A stretch of 64,000 bases of DNA from Amyelois transitella (taxonomy: Eukaryota; Arthropoda; Insecta; Lepidoptera; Pyralidae), in contig NC_083519.1 of assembly GCF_032362555.1 (NCBI RefSeq), forward strand, positions 7,457,501 through 7,521,500, written 5' to 3'. Numbering within the stretch: the first letter of the stretch is position 1; each line of letters starts with the position of its first letter. Position numbers and translations under genes: made by a program. The notes beneath the pieces are model-generated. The model was not told the DNA's origin. It searched no databases and saw only the letters and a list, made by a program, of their open reading frames with translations. Positions 40,619 to 52,500 of the stretch are shown here, in pieces.

Positions 40619-40991
40619 TTATTCGTCGCACGAGTAGGTACTAAGTAGATACAATGCAATTGAATTTTATTGCTTAGAATAAACTTAGCTGTCTAGGTCA
40701 ACTCCCCTATAAGATCTTAAGAATTATAAAGAAAACGAAAGAATCCTGATGTACAAATCTCATGTAATTAAGTAGGTAGGTACCTATCTATAACGGTTGA
40801 TAATAAAGGTTGATTGACGCTTCCACAAACCTTAACATGTACTTCTAACGTCAATGAAATATGATTCACTCCTCTCATGGTATATCAAAACGTTGACTGT
40901 TGTACCTACATAAATACAAACTTTCTTCTTTATCGGAACTCGAGCTATAAAGCTAAAGAGTGCGAATACATAGGAATCCTACATAAATTCA

Positions 40992-41150
40992 TCCTACTTA
41001 TATTATAAATGCGAAAGTTCTAAAGGATGTACGGATGTATGTTTGTAACTCTTTTACGCAAAATCTACTAGACTGATTTTGGTAAAATTAGGTATATCTA
41101 CGTTGTAACCTGGAATAATAAGCGAAACCCCGGGGTACAGGGTAGCTAGT
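40992..41150 (+). mobile_element. Non-autonomous Helitron-like element (Lep1 type)
   Basis: Begins TCCTACTTATATTATAAATG and ends GGTAGCTAGT. The interior has tttacgcaaaatctactaga and gattttggtaaaatt, the usual wording of these moth elements. Shares its plan with 47848-48053. Confidence 0.7.
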
Positions 41151-41501
41151 ACACTATACTGCAGAAAGAACTATGTAGATATGTTGTTAATGGATATAAG
41201 GGATTCTTATCTGGCGACGAATTTCTTATATCTCCAGTGCTTAGTTAAATTGGAAAATCGAATAAAAGATCGACGGTAGGCTTATGGTGTTGCCCACATA
41301 AACGCGCCGACATAAACAAGTGTTGCACATGTTTAAATCTTACCTTAAACGTTAGACTTACCTAATCCAAGATCGTGCGTGATCAATGCGTACCACTATG
41401 TGTACCTATGCGGTTATATTTATTCGCCAATCCGTGAAATCTTTGTAATCGCGATTTAGACTCTTCGCTGCTATTGGTTGAGCGCGTCATTTTCTTCGCT
41501 A

Positions 41502-43352
41502 TTAACCCTTAAATGGATGATTTTTTTTTCACGTTTTAAAAAAATATATTTGTGTAAAAGACGTGTATTACTGTCTAGGAAAAATTAGTAAAAAAATCTA
41601 GACATGAATTTACTATACTTTTTTTGCAATAATGTGAGTGTTGTTTATAAACAACATTGCGCATTCATTGATGTTTTGCAAGTATGGATAAAAATAAGAG
41701 TGGATATTGTTTTTGAAATGTATTTATTTATTCTTCATTATGATATTTATAAAAACAATTGCTTTTTTTTCGTATCACATAAAGATACACGACATTTTTG
41801 GCACATTTTAAATATAAAGCCTGAACATTTCGGGAATTTGCACCTCTGCTGCTTATCCAGCCAAACTGCCCAATGACATGTCTGATCTAATCTGACGTCT
41901 TTCAAAGGAATTGCTTGAGCTGGTCCACGGAACTTCTTCATTACAAGTTCTCTTTGTATTGTGCTCCGACTAGGTCGACCACGTTTAGCGCCATTTGCAG
42001 GTAGACCCAATTTGCAGAGGGTTTCAGCAAGTTCTAGCCTGAATGGACCCAAATTGAGAAGTTGATCATTTCCTTTCATATTATTTACCTTCTTGAACAT
42101 AACCCATGAATTTATAACTGCGAGGTCCAGGAAATGATAAAATAAGCGCATCGTCCACTTGCGGCTCTTGATTGTGATGTGATAACGACCTATAAATGAG
42201 TCTAATAAGTCCACGCCTCCCATGTGGGCATTGTACTCCTTGATTACTTTGGGGCATAGAATAGCAACTCTCTCTTTCTTCGATTTATCAAAGTGTGTGA
42301 CTGTGGTTGCTGGTTCTGCTCCTACGTAAGTGGAAAGAAGGTTAACGGGCTTGTTATCTTTCCACACAACAGCACTTACGTCAATATCATCCACAGTCGC
42401 CACGTTTTCCTCATAGAATCCTCTGGGTACGTTCTTTTTCATTATAGTGTTTTTTTCAGGCAATTTGCAGTTTCTCAATCGGTTAACTCTTACTGTTCCC
42501 AGTGAGAAAATTCCTTCTGTGAGAAAATGCTTCCGGTATCTGAGTTTCTCCCCTAAAAATAAGGCTGTCTTCAGCAGTAACAAGATTCCGTTTTCGCCAA
42601 ACCAGAGGTCGTTTAGAAATCCCTTGTGATCTACTCTGGGGTGCTGCTTCTTCGGCTTCCAAAATAGGAGGGTCTGGCATATTTTCATCGTTGTCGATGA
42701 CAAGAGGAGGATCAGCATCCACTTTATCAGACTGGGCATTCTCACCTTCATCACTATTTTCAAGGTCTCGAAGAACATCTCGAGCTGTTTGATAATAGTG
42801 ACCTTCAGCCTCTACTTCGGAGTCTGACCTGTCTAAGCCGTCTTCTGAATCTTCAAGAGTTTCTAAATACTTTGTAATTTCGCTTTCTAGTAATCGCGGC
42901 ATGCTGAAAAGCAAAATAAAAATCCTTCACCAAACATGCGTTTATTTAGCAGGCAATGCGCATTGTAGTTTTCCTACAACATTCCATATTTCGCCTTATT
43001 CAACAGTAGCATCAAGTTATTTTCAATGTTTTACTACATAAACATGCAATTGAAGATATAATCAAGCAAATAAAAATATGTTTTATACTTACAATATATT
43101 TTATCAAAGTCCGAACACAGCTACAAAATTTAGTTTCGCGCCACTAGAAAACTTTTCTTCAAAGTGACATTTGACATTACCTTTTTTTCAGATGCATAAA
43201 AATATTGGATAGTGTCAACATTAAAGAAAGTACAAAATTCGTTCAGAAATAAGAACTAGTTGTCAAAAATAACAAAACATAATTAGAAGGTCAATTTTAT
43301 CTGTGATGTTTAGTATGTTGTTTAAAAACAACATTATCCATTTAAGGGTTAA
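41502..43352 (-). mobile_element. piggyBac-family element, internally deleted
   Basis: TTAA is present at both ends (41502-41505 and 43349-43352), the signature target duplication. Just inside, the left end CCCTTAAATGGATGAT and the right end (read inward) CCCTTAAATGGATAAT are inverted repeats with one difference; piggyBac termini start with CCC. A subterminal palindrome of the form gttgtttataaacaac (left, near 41640) and gttgtttaaaaacaac (right, near 43318) occurs on both sides. The transposase inside is incomplete, so this copy cannot move by itself. It ends about 206 bp before the AP-3 beta start codon. Confidence 0.92.
41747..42902 (-). pseudogene. piggyBac transposase remnant, core deleted and frameshifted
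   Basis: The N-terminal part (from Met at 42902, MPRLLESEITKYLE, acidic) runs in one frame to about 42520, then stops at 42483. The C-terminal part continues in another frame from about 42510 (GTVRVNRLRN) through NLLSTYVGAEP and HMGGVDLLDS to the cysteine-rich end near 41780 (C..C.FPKC, MCQKC). The third catalytic Asp is kept in GGVDLLD. The segment that should hold the first two (about 250-300 residues) is missing. The join lies at a 10-bp direct repeat (gtgagaaaat at 42502-42511 and 42520-42529), suggesting deletion between short repeats. Described as broken; not a functional gene. Confidence 0.9.
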
Positions 43353-43558
43353 ACAGTTGTTGTGTGACATTAGTGATGTCGCCACAGAGACATCTATCAC
43401 TGTCAAAGTCAAAATACGTCGACAACTTTCTGCAAATTCAAGTCAAATCAACTTCAAAATTCAAGATTGAAATTAGATGTCGGTCTTGGTCGGATCTTGT
43501 TTTGAATAGCCTGAATCTATGTGTGTATTATTATTTTAAAGATACAAACAATATCAAA
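43353..43558 (+). promoter_or_regulatory. Presumed 5' UTR/proximal promoter of AP-3 beta
   Basis: Inferred only from position, between the piggyBac right end and the start codon. No clear TATA box is seen. Across the insertion, upstream flank at 41465-41500 holds ctattggttg, a possible inverted CCAAT box, which would have been about 240 bp from the ATG before insertion. Confidence 0.35.
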
Positions 43559-46500
43559 ATGGCCAATATTACATCTTACAATAACGATAAAGTGGTTACC
43601 GGTGAAGTAGAGTATCCGGCAAGCGACCCCGCATCGGGGGCTTTCTTCCAACCTGATTACAAAAAGTGAGTAAAAGCACTGATCTAATTTATGTTATACA
43701 TAGGCTACACAACTCTTATTCACAAAGGGACTATTTCAAATTTAGCTCTAGAGCTAGACTAATGTTTCTCTTACACGTATTCTACTAAATAATAAAACAT
43801 TTATATTGTTTGGACAAAAAATAACCACGAACACTTTCCTGCCCTGAATGTAAATGTTCACAGGCCTAGAAAAGCCAAGAGATGACGAAAAGTCATAAAA
43901 TTATATTCTATGCATAACTTACAGAAATGAAGACCTGAAACTGATGCTTGATGGTTCCAAAGACTCCTTGAAGTTAGAGGCAATGAAAAGGATCATTGGC
44001 ATGATAGCCAAAGGTCGTGATGCATCCGATTTGTGAGTACATATTATCAAAAACTACCCATACTTATAGTTACTTGCTAATAAACTTAGTAAACTTTGTT
44101 TATGGAAAAACCTTCATGTTATGCTTTTGTATGGATAAACTGCTAAATGGGTAATAACTGCGTAATGTTTAACATATCCTATAATTCACAGCTTGAAATA
44201 TTTAAATTAAAAAAAAAAACTAATTTAAACCTTTGTAAATATCCTATCAACTTTAATTCAGATTCCCAGCTGTTGTGAAGAATGTAGTATCAAAGAACAT
44301 AGAAGTGAAAAAGTTGGTGTATGTCTACCTGGTGAGGTATGCAGAGGAGCAGCAAGACCTTGCACTCTTGTCTATCAGCACATTCCAGCGAGCATTGAAG
44401 GTAAGTTCCATTTCAAATCATTTTGGTACTTTTCTGAATTTATACATTTTTTTATCCTCCTGGCGATTGTCTTGGTTGAGTCCTGCCTCAAAAAGTGCTA
44501 CTCATCACTTAATCATGGAGTAGATATGTAAGTTATGCATTTCCATTTTTTACTTATTTAAAGCTTTATTGAATAGTATACTAAGTGGACTTTCTAACAT
44601 TTTCTCTATGTGTAGATGCCTTGATTCTTGATAAATAAAACAGCAAAATATACCTGTCACATTATTTTTTGTAATAATTTTTTTATTCCATGACTGCCTT
44701 CAGGATCCAAATCAATTAATTCGAGCCAGTGCTCTACGGGTTCTGTCATCAATTCGAGTGCCAATGATTGTACCAATAGTGATGCTTGCAATCCGTGATT
44801 CGTCCAGCGACATGAGCCCTTATGTCAGGAAAACTGCAGCTCATGCTATACCCAAACTCTACAGGTTGGTAAACAAGTGTTGGTGAAGAAATAATCATGA
44901 CAGTCATTAAAATCACAGTGATTAAAATATGTTACATTTTTATTAATATGTATACATGCATAAAACACTTTATAATTTATGAGAAAGACAGACCCGATAG
45001 TTCCCAAAAGGCTCAAAGAACACATTAAACTAAATGCCTTAATGGGTGAATCAAAAAGTGACAGGTTGCTAGTCCATCACCTATAAAAAGAATCCCAAGT
45101 TTACAAGTCTTTCTTGGGCTTAAAGTGAAATGCGACTAGCTGAATAACCACAATCATGTGAACTTTTGGTGCTTTTTTCAAAACCTAGATGTACTATTTC
45201 ATTAAAAGGGATGCTAACCTCAAGGGGGTGAAGTTCCTTGTAGCTTGAAACTTTTGACAAATATTGATATAATAGATATAACTTTAATTTATTGAAACTT
45301 ATATTGATGTAAAAAAGTGCCTGTGAAGGCCTTTTTTTAATAATATATTAATATTTATTTTGTTATTTTCAGCTTAGACCCTGACCAGAAGGAAGAGTTG
45401 GTTTCTATAATAGACAAACTGTTGTCAGATAAAACACCACTTGTGGTAGGTTCAGCTGCTATGGCATTCTCAGAAGTCTGTCCGGATAGAATGAGCCTTA
45501 TTCATAGAAGCTACAGGTACTTAATTTTAAAATAACAAATATACACCTTTGTGAAAGACAAACTTTTATGTTTAATTCTATGTAGTTTGTGTTACTGCAA
45601 CACTAATAATTCCCAAGATAAATAAGTATACTTTGTTAACAGGAAATTATGTTCGCTGCTAGCCGACGTAGATGAATGGGGGCAACTGGCGCTATTGAAT
45701 GTTCTCACCGTTTATGCCAAGACCTGCTTTCCGGATCCCAATGTTGAAGTAAGTCATTCTCTTTGGCATGTTTATCTATGCTCCCCAGTCCTGGCCGAGC
45801 GGTTCTCGGTGAATAACAAAATGTAGTAAAGAATAAAATAAAAAAATCAGGAAATCTATAAAAAAAAAAAATAGTAAAAACAAAAACTGGTGAACTTCAT
45901 AAAAACTTTCAAAAATAGTGAAAACATCAAACACCACCTAACAATACTTTTTCGTGTAATGGCATACAGTGTGCCAACCTACTCACTAAAATCCCTCCGT
46001 GCGCAATTCTTGGAATTTTGAGGGCATTATGGGATCGCAAAGCTCTCTACCATATTGCCATCTGTTTGTGAATGAACCCTAAATGAAATGAATTAATTTC
46101 TAAACTTTCCTACAGTCATACTCCAGCGACAGCGATACAGACAAGCCCTTCTACTCCCTCTCCGACGATTCGACGAAATCCCGGTCTCGTCCGACCCCGT
46201 CTGTTGACCCCGACCTGCGACTGCTTCTGCGTGCCGCCAAACCCTTGCTACAGTCGCGAAATTCCGGTGTTGTCATGGCGACTGCTCAGCTTATAGTACA
46301 TACGGCTCCTGGTAACTAAATCTCTTATAAAGTCCAGTCTTATAAACCCATAAGCGACTAAGGGATATGGCATAAAATTGGTATTCCTTATTTTGGCGAT
46401 GGGCTAGCAACCTGCCAAACAGCTGAACGTGGCCTATCAGTTTTTCCAAGAGTGTTGGCTCTGTCTACCCCGCAAGGTATATATACTTGATTATATAATA

Positions 46501-49500
46501 TGTATGAATATATGTATCAACGCATACCATCAAACTGATATTTTGCTAATGCATACTATTGTTTCATTAGGAAACCAAATGTTTCATCCATCTATCTATC
46601 TAAAACTAAATATTTTTGTAAGTACTCAGTAAGTTAAAGTTATTCTTATGAGGATAAAATTTTATAAACCTGAATAAAATTTTGTCAAATTTCCACAGCT
46701 CAAGAATTACCGCCGGTCGCTAAAGCCATGGTGCGACTGTTACGAGCACCCATTGAAGTGCAGAGCGTCGTGTTGAACGCTATAGCGTCGCTTACTGTTA
46801 CTAAGAGGGTGAGTCAAAGTTCAAATCAATATTTTAGTGTAATACAGTCTTGAAAACAATTGTTTTCAAACTTTTATTTAATAGAATCTACTTTAGTTCT
46901 TCCTGTGTCCAAAGTCACAATTCTAAAATCAGTTTGTCTGTCACGTCATGGCCTAGAAAATTATAGCAGCGAAATTGATCACTTTTTCAGACCTCTTCAA
47001 AAATCATTAAATCTCCGTAAAATTGTGGAAAGAAAAGACTACTTATATTTTTTTTTAATAAGTATTTGTAAGAGCATAGCTTCTTTGGTTAGTTTATTTA
47101 TCAACTTTTTCACAATAAATTATAAGACCTTAATGTATGTTATTTTTCGTGCCTTCCAGTCTCTATTCGAGCCATTCCTCAAGAGTTTCTTCGTCCGCAA
47201 CTCCGACCCAACGCACATAAAACTTCTCAAACTGGAGATCCTCACGAACTTAGCCACAGAAGCGAGCGCGGCGGTCGTCTTGCGCGAATTTCAGACCTAT
47301 GTGACAGCCAATGACAAGGCGTTTGCCGGGGCCACTATTCAGGCTATTGGGCGGTTAGCAGTTAATATACAGGCTGAAACAGAGACTTGTTTGAATGGGT
47401 TGTTGCATCTTCTGTCTAGCAAAGATGGTAAGTTATAAAGTTAAGCTTTTAAAAAGTGAAACCTTTTTGCCAAATTAATATAGCTTAATATATTGAACAC
47501 GTTTTCTTCCAAATGCCTACGAAATTTTAACTATGAGAGAGATACGTTATGTTTCGGTTGTGGAATCAAGTGCGCAAATTTCAGGCTTATATGACAGCCA
47601 AAAATAAGGCCTGAGTAACTATTCAAGCTAGTAGGTAGATAAGCTGTCAATATACAGGACGTAACGGAGACTTGTTGAACGGGCTATGGCATCTCTTCTG
47701 TCAAAAAACGAGGTCAAAATCCAAACTTACATAGTCATACTGTATTACTCTTGCTGAGTTGCTCCTGGCTTGATCCTGATTACATTCTTACTACTGAGAT
47801 GAGCCTGGAGTGCACCTTTGTCCACGTTCCTGGATTAATATAGATTATCCTACTACTATTATAAAGGCGAAAGTTTGTATGGATGTATGGATGTTTGTTA
47901 CTCTTTCACGCAAAAACTACTGAACCGATTACCATGAAATTTGGTATGTAGGTAGCTGAAGACCCAGAATAACACATAGGCTACTTTTTATCCCAGAGTT
48001 CCCGCGGGATTGATAGGGTTTCCATGCGGACGAAGTCGCGGGCGGCCTCTAGTACATTATATTTTAGGCACAGACTGAGTTAACAGTCTGTGTAAATCTT
48101 TTCTATGCATTGTAAATATATTTGTCATTTCAATATCATTTCATATAGTCCACTGTACATTTTTAAGTGCAATAAATATATTTGTCTATTGTTTTTAGAA
48201 TGGGTGGTATGCGAAGCGGTGGTGGTTGTAAAGAGAGTGGTGTGTGGGGGAGCGGCTTCAGCGCGCGCCGCCGTCGCACGCGCCGCTAAGCTGCTGAGGC
48301 AGGATCGGTGAGACCTCGGATTATTTTATACACACGACATAATTACCAAGTCTGTAGCTACCTTTAACGGGAGATAGATTTGAACCGCTCACTTTTTCTT
48401 GGGGAACTGGGGATGTCTTGACGAAAGGTCCGTGTCCGCTATTAGAGCGAGATAGCAGATATTGATTTTGTATTTTAAGTGTAATGTACTTGTAATAAGG
48501 TCGTTATTTTATAAAATTCATTCGGTTCGATTCGTCGGTAGTTTGTCGAATATTGGCAAGGCAACTTATAAACCTGGAAGTAGTTTAAAATTACCACTAC
48601 ATCTCTTTCCTATGGATGTTGTAAAAAGCGACGAAGGAATAGGCTAATAAATTTTGGATTCTTCTGGATTTGATGGGCTAGTAACCTATCGTTATTTGAA
48701 TCTCAATTCTATTAGAAAACTAACACAGCGGAACCTGGCCTTTCGGTTTTTTTAGGACTAAGTACCTATTTATTATAAAATATAGTATCGTTGAGTTAGC
48801 ATTTTGTAACACAAGTCTCGAAGTTACTATTGTGTTATTTGTCTTGTCCCGTATATATTTATTTTTATTTTTTATATACCATTTTTGGTAGGTACACTCT
48901 GTAAGCAACAAGCTAGTTATATAGTTAGTTATATTATATAGTTTACAATTTTTAAATCTCACTTTTGTTACTTTAAATCTGAATTCCATCATCCATTCAT
49001 ATCAATAAAAATAATTTCTGTTTGTTACGTTTGTAACATAATATATATGAGATCGGTGGCCGCAGGCTGGCGGCGGCGGCGCGCGCGGCGGCCGTGTGGC
49101 TGGTGGCGGAGCAGGGCGCGGCGCACGCGCGCGCCGCCGCCGTGCTCGCGCACATGACGCAGCACTTCGCCGACCAGGTGACGCACACATACTGATCAAC
49201 TACATGTGCCGTGTGGTCCCCGGCACCAGTACAAAAAAGAATAGGACCACTCCCATCGCTTTCTTATGGATGTCGTAAAAGGCGACTAAGGGTTAGGCTT
49301 ACAAACTTGGGATTCTTTTTTTTTTTTAGGCGATGGGCTAGCAACCTGTCACTATTTGAATTCAATTCTATCATTAAAACAAATAGCTGAGCGTGGACTA
49401 TCAGTCTTTTCAAGACTGTCGGCTCTGTCTACCACATAAGGGATATAGACGTGACCATATGTATGTATTTTAATCATCTCTTTCAGTTTTAAAATTGTAA

Positions 49501-52500
49501 TTTGCTACTAAATACTGTGTTCTTTTTTTTTATATTGTACCAAGAACGATGGTTATGGGTCGATCGTCACGGAAGGGAAGATCTTCCGCAAAGATAAGTG
49601 TTATGCCTGGGGAACCGCGCGATAGACGATGTCGTGTCGGAGGTTGTAGATATACTCCAATCCGTGAAATCTTTGCGCGATTTAGATAACGCACGCATAA
49701 CGTACCTCACGCTATTTTTACTACGCTTTTATTAGCTTGGTTACAAAGTAACTGTAACTGTTTTCAGGAACGCATAATAAATATAATCACAGCTCCAGTT
49801 ACATCTGAAAATTATTATATTGACTTATATAATTCAGGAATATTTTTAGATTAAATCAGTCAGATTTTTACACGAAGAGAATCCTGCCTATCTAAAGTAT
49901 GTGACCTGCACAGAAACCTAATTTAGGTAATTGGATCATAGTTAAACATTCAGTTGCTTACTTGAATGTGTGTTTCTTCACAATTTTATCACTCATTGCA
50001 CCGTTAAAGCATCAGTTGCCATTCAAAATAATGTAACTCAAAAAGAGTAATTGATTCATTGATCGCCGATACTATTCGAAAGTGAATCACGCTTTTTTTT
50101 TCAGGACGAACTCGTGAAACTTCAACTTCTCTCCCTAGCTGTGAAGTTATCCATCACACAGCCATCAACTCTTCCCATTTGCCAATACATGCTATCTCTA
50201 GCACGGTATGACGCAAGCTATGACGTCAGAGACCGGGCCAGGCTGCTGAGGAGGTTCGTGGAGAACGGGGATAGACAGCTGCCGTCTAAAGCTAGCGAAA
50301 TATTCAGACCGGACAAACCTAAGCCGACCATTGAGAGTAGTTTTAAGGGTAAGTTCAATTAAGGACAGTACATACGTTATCATTCATATTGTGTGTTGTC
50401 TTCCCTCTGGGATTGAGCTCTGTGCTGGGTCTGGGTTGTCTATGGTTGCCAAATATACAAACGGGTTGAACACATAATCTTGAAGGCAATGTCTTCTCTC
50501 TGTTTCCGACACTCCAGTTAACCATAAAACTAGGAAGAGAGAGACGATTAAACATATTGCCTTATAACATTCGTTAATAACACTAACACCCATGTCGATT
50601 TTGTTCACTCGTAATACATGGTGAACATAAGCGATATGGATCTTATCGTCTCTCTCTTTCTACCTTTATGGTTAACTGGAGTGTCGGAAAGAGAGAGAAG
50701 ACATTGCCTTTCAAGGTTCATGGATAAGTAAGCATGGACAGGAGCTTACACGTGACATGAAGATGTGATATTTGTGTGTATGTTTGCCAGATCGCCAACA
50801 ATTCACACTGGGATCTCTGTCGGCGTATATGGGAGTGTCAGCGGCGGGGTACCGGCCTCTGCCCGCTGCGCCAGAGAGGACGCAGGGCGCCGCACTCAGG
50901 GACGCTGGCGATCAGGTATTTAAATTTATATTAATAGCAAATAAATTATATTAATAATAAATAATTAACGAAGAGTCTCAACCAACATGCAAGCGTAACT
51001 GTCGGTAGCTTGAGACCCACTCCGCTACTGGTAGGTAGATAAATTATTTTTAATTTAAAAATGTAGTTTCAATAAATAATTCATTGATTAAGAAAGATAT
51101 AGTCCCGGCGTTTCCATCCAGGGAAGACGCGTGATTATAGGTAAGTATGTCACATTAGAAATTCATAAAACAAATCAAATCAAAGTTATGAATCAAGTGG
51201 TCTCATTGGACTCCCAACGAGTGTAAACAAATATTTTAAAATTGTTCTCACTGTGTTAACTCTATCATATGACCTTACTTCATGTGTATGCGTTTGACTT
51301 TTACCTACTAAAAATAATCTGATTGTAGAACGTGCAGAAAGAAGTTGCATCCCCGCCCGTCCAAAAAGACAAGACTTTCTACTCCGAACCGGAGAGTTCT
51401 TCAGGTTCCTCATCTGGTGACTCCAGCAGTGATGAAGAATCTTCGTCTAATGAGTAAGTTGACAATTGGTTATTTGGTCAAAAGTACCCTAAAAACCGAT
51501 CCGTTTATAAAAAACAGCAAACATTTATTGTAACTAAGCTTCTAAGAATCATTCTTTATACATATGTGTTCTTAGTCCTTATGTTTTGAGGCTAAGATAC
51601 AAAATAATAATTACCAAACTTAAAAAAATTTAGTTCTGTTGATTTTTGTAAATAACTCAGTAAGTACCTTTGTCAACAGAGAAGAAGAAGAAAGCACCAA
51701 CGATAAGAAGAAAGAAAATACGAAGCAACCCAACAATTACAGCAGGTCATCGACCGGCACGTCGGATAGTGAATCGGATAGCGGTTCCGACGCGGATTCG
51801 GATAGCTCCGGCAGCGAATCGGATTCGAGCGACGAAGAGAGTTCCGACGACAAGAAAAGTTCGGAAGATAAGAAGAGTCCGGATTATAAAAATTCAAGCA
51901 AACATGACAAAAAGGTAACTAACTGTGTTTTGTCAACAAAGAACCGGTTTATATTGGAGACCCATATGTTCAACTTAACTAAACTAACTTTTACTTACCT
52001 TTTACGCTCCAATAGATTCGCAAACTTACACATGGAGAAGATTAAAATGTTTACTTACAGCCTACTGGACGTATTTCGCAAAAGTTTTGTTACGAGGAGA
52101 TGATTTTTGACAACTTCCTCAAGGAAACTAAACAAGTTAAATTTCAGATGACAAAACAAGAGCCAGAGCCAAAAGGACAGAAAACGGACAGTCAAAAGAA
52201 GAATGAGAAATCTAACCTGGAATTACTCCTAGAATTGGATGAGGTGGCCAGTTCTCTGCCCACCATGACGCCCACGTGTGGCGGCTTCCTGTCCCCCCAG
52301 AATGCGGCGGTGCCCAACATGGGAGATGGTAAGTTCTCTTCTATCTCAAATATATATGATTGACTGACATGATAACAATTAATGCATCAAAACATTATGT
52401 TTTATAGACGTTTCCAGAAAAACTATTACTATCCCGTTTTGCATCATAATAAAAAGCGAAGCAGCGATAGTTTTTTGAGCGATAAAAACGGCGCGCGCGT

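Noticed and set aside
48997-49199. Two Ala/Arg-rich minus-strand frames
   Set aside because: They are antisense shadows of GC-rich AP-3 beta exon 11.
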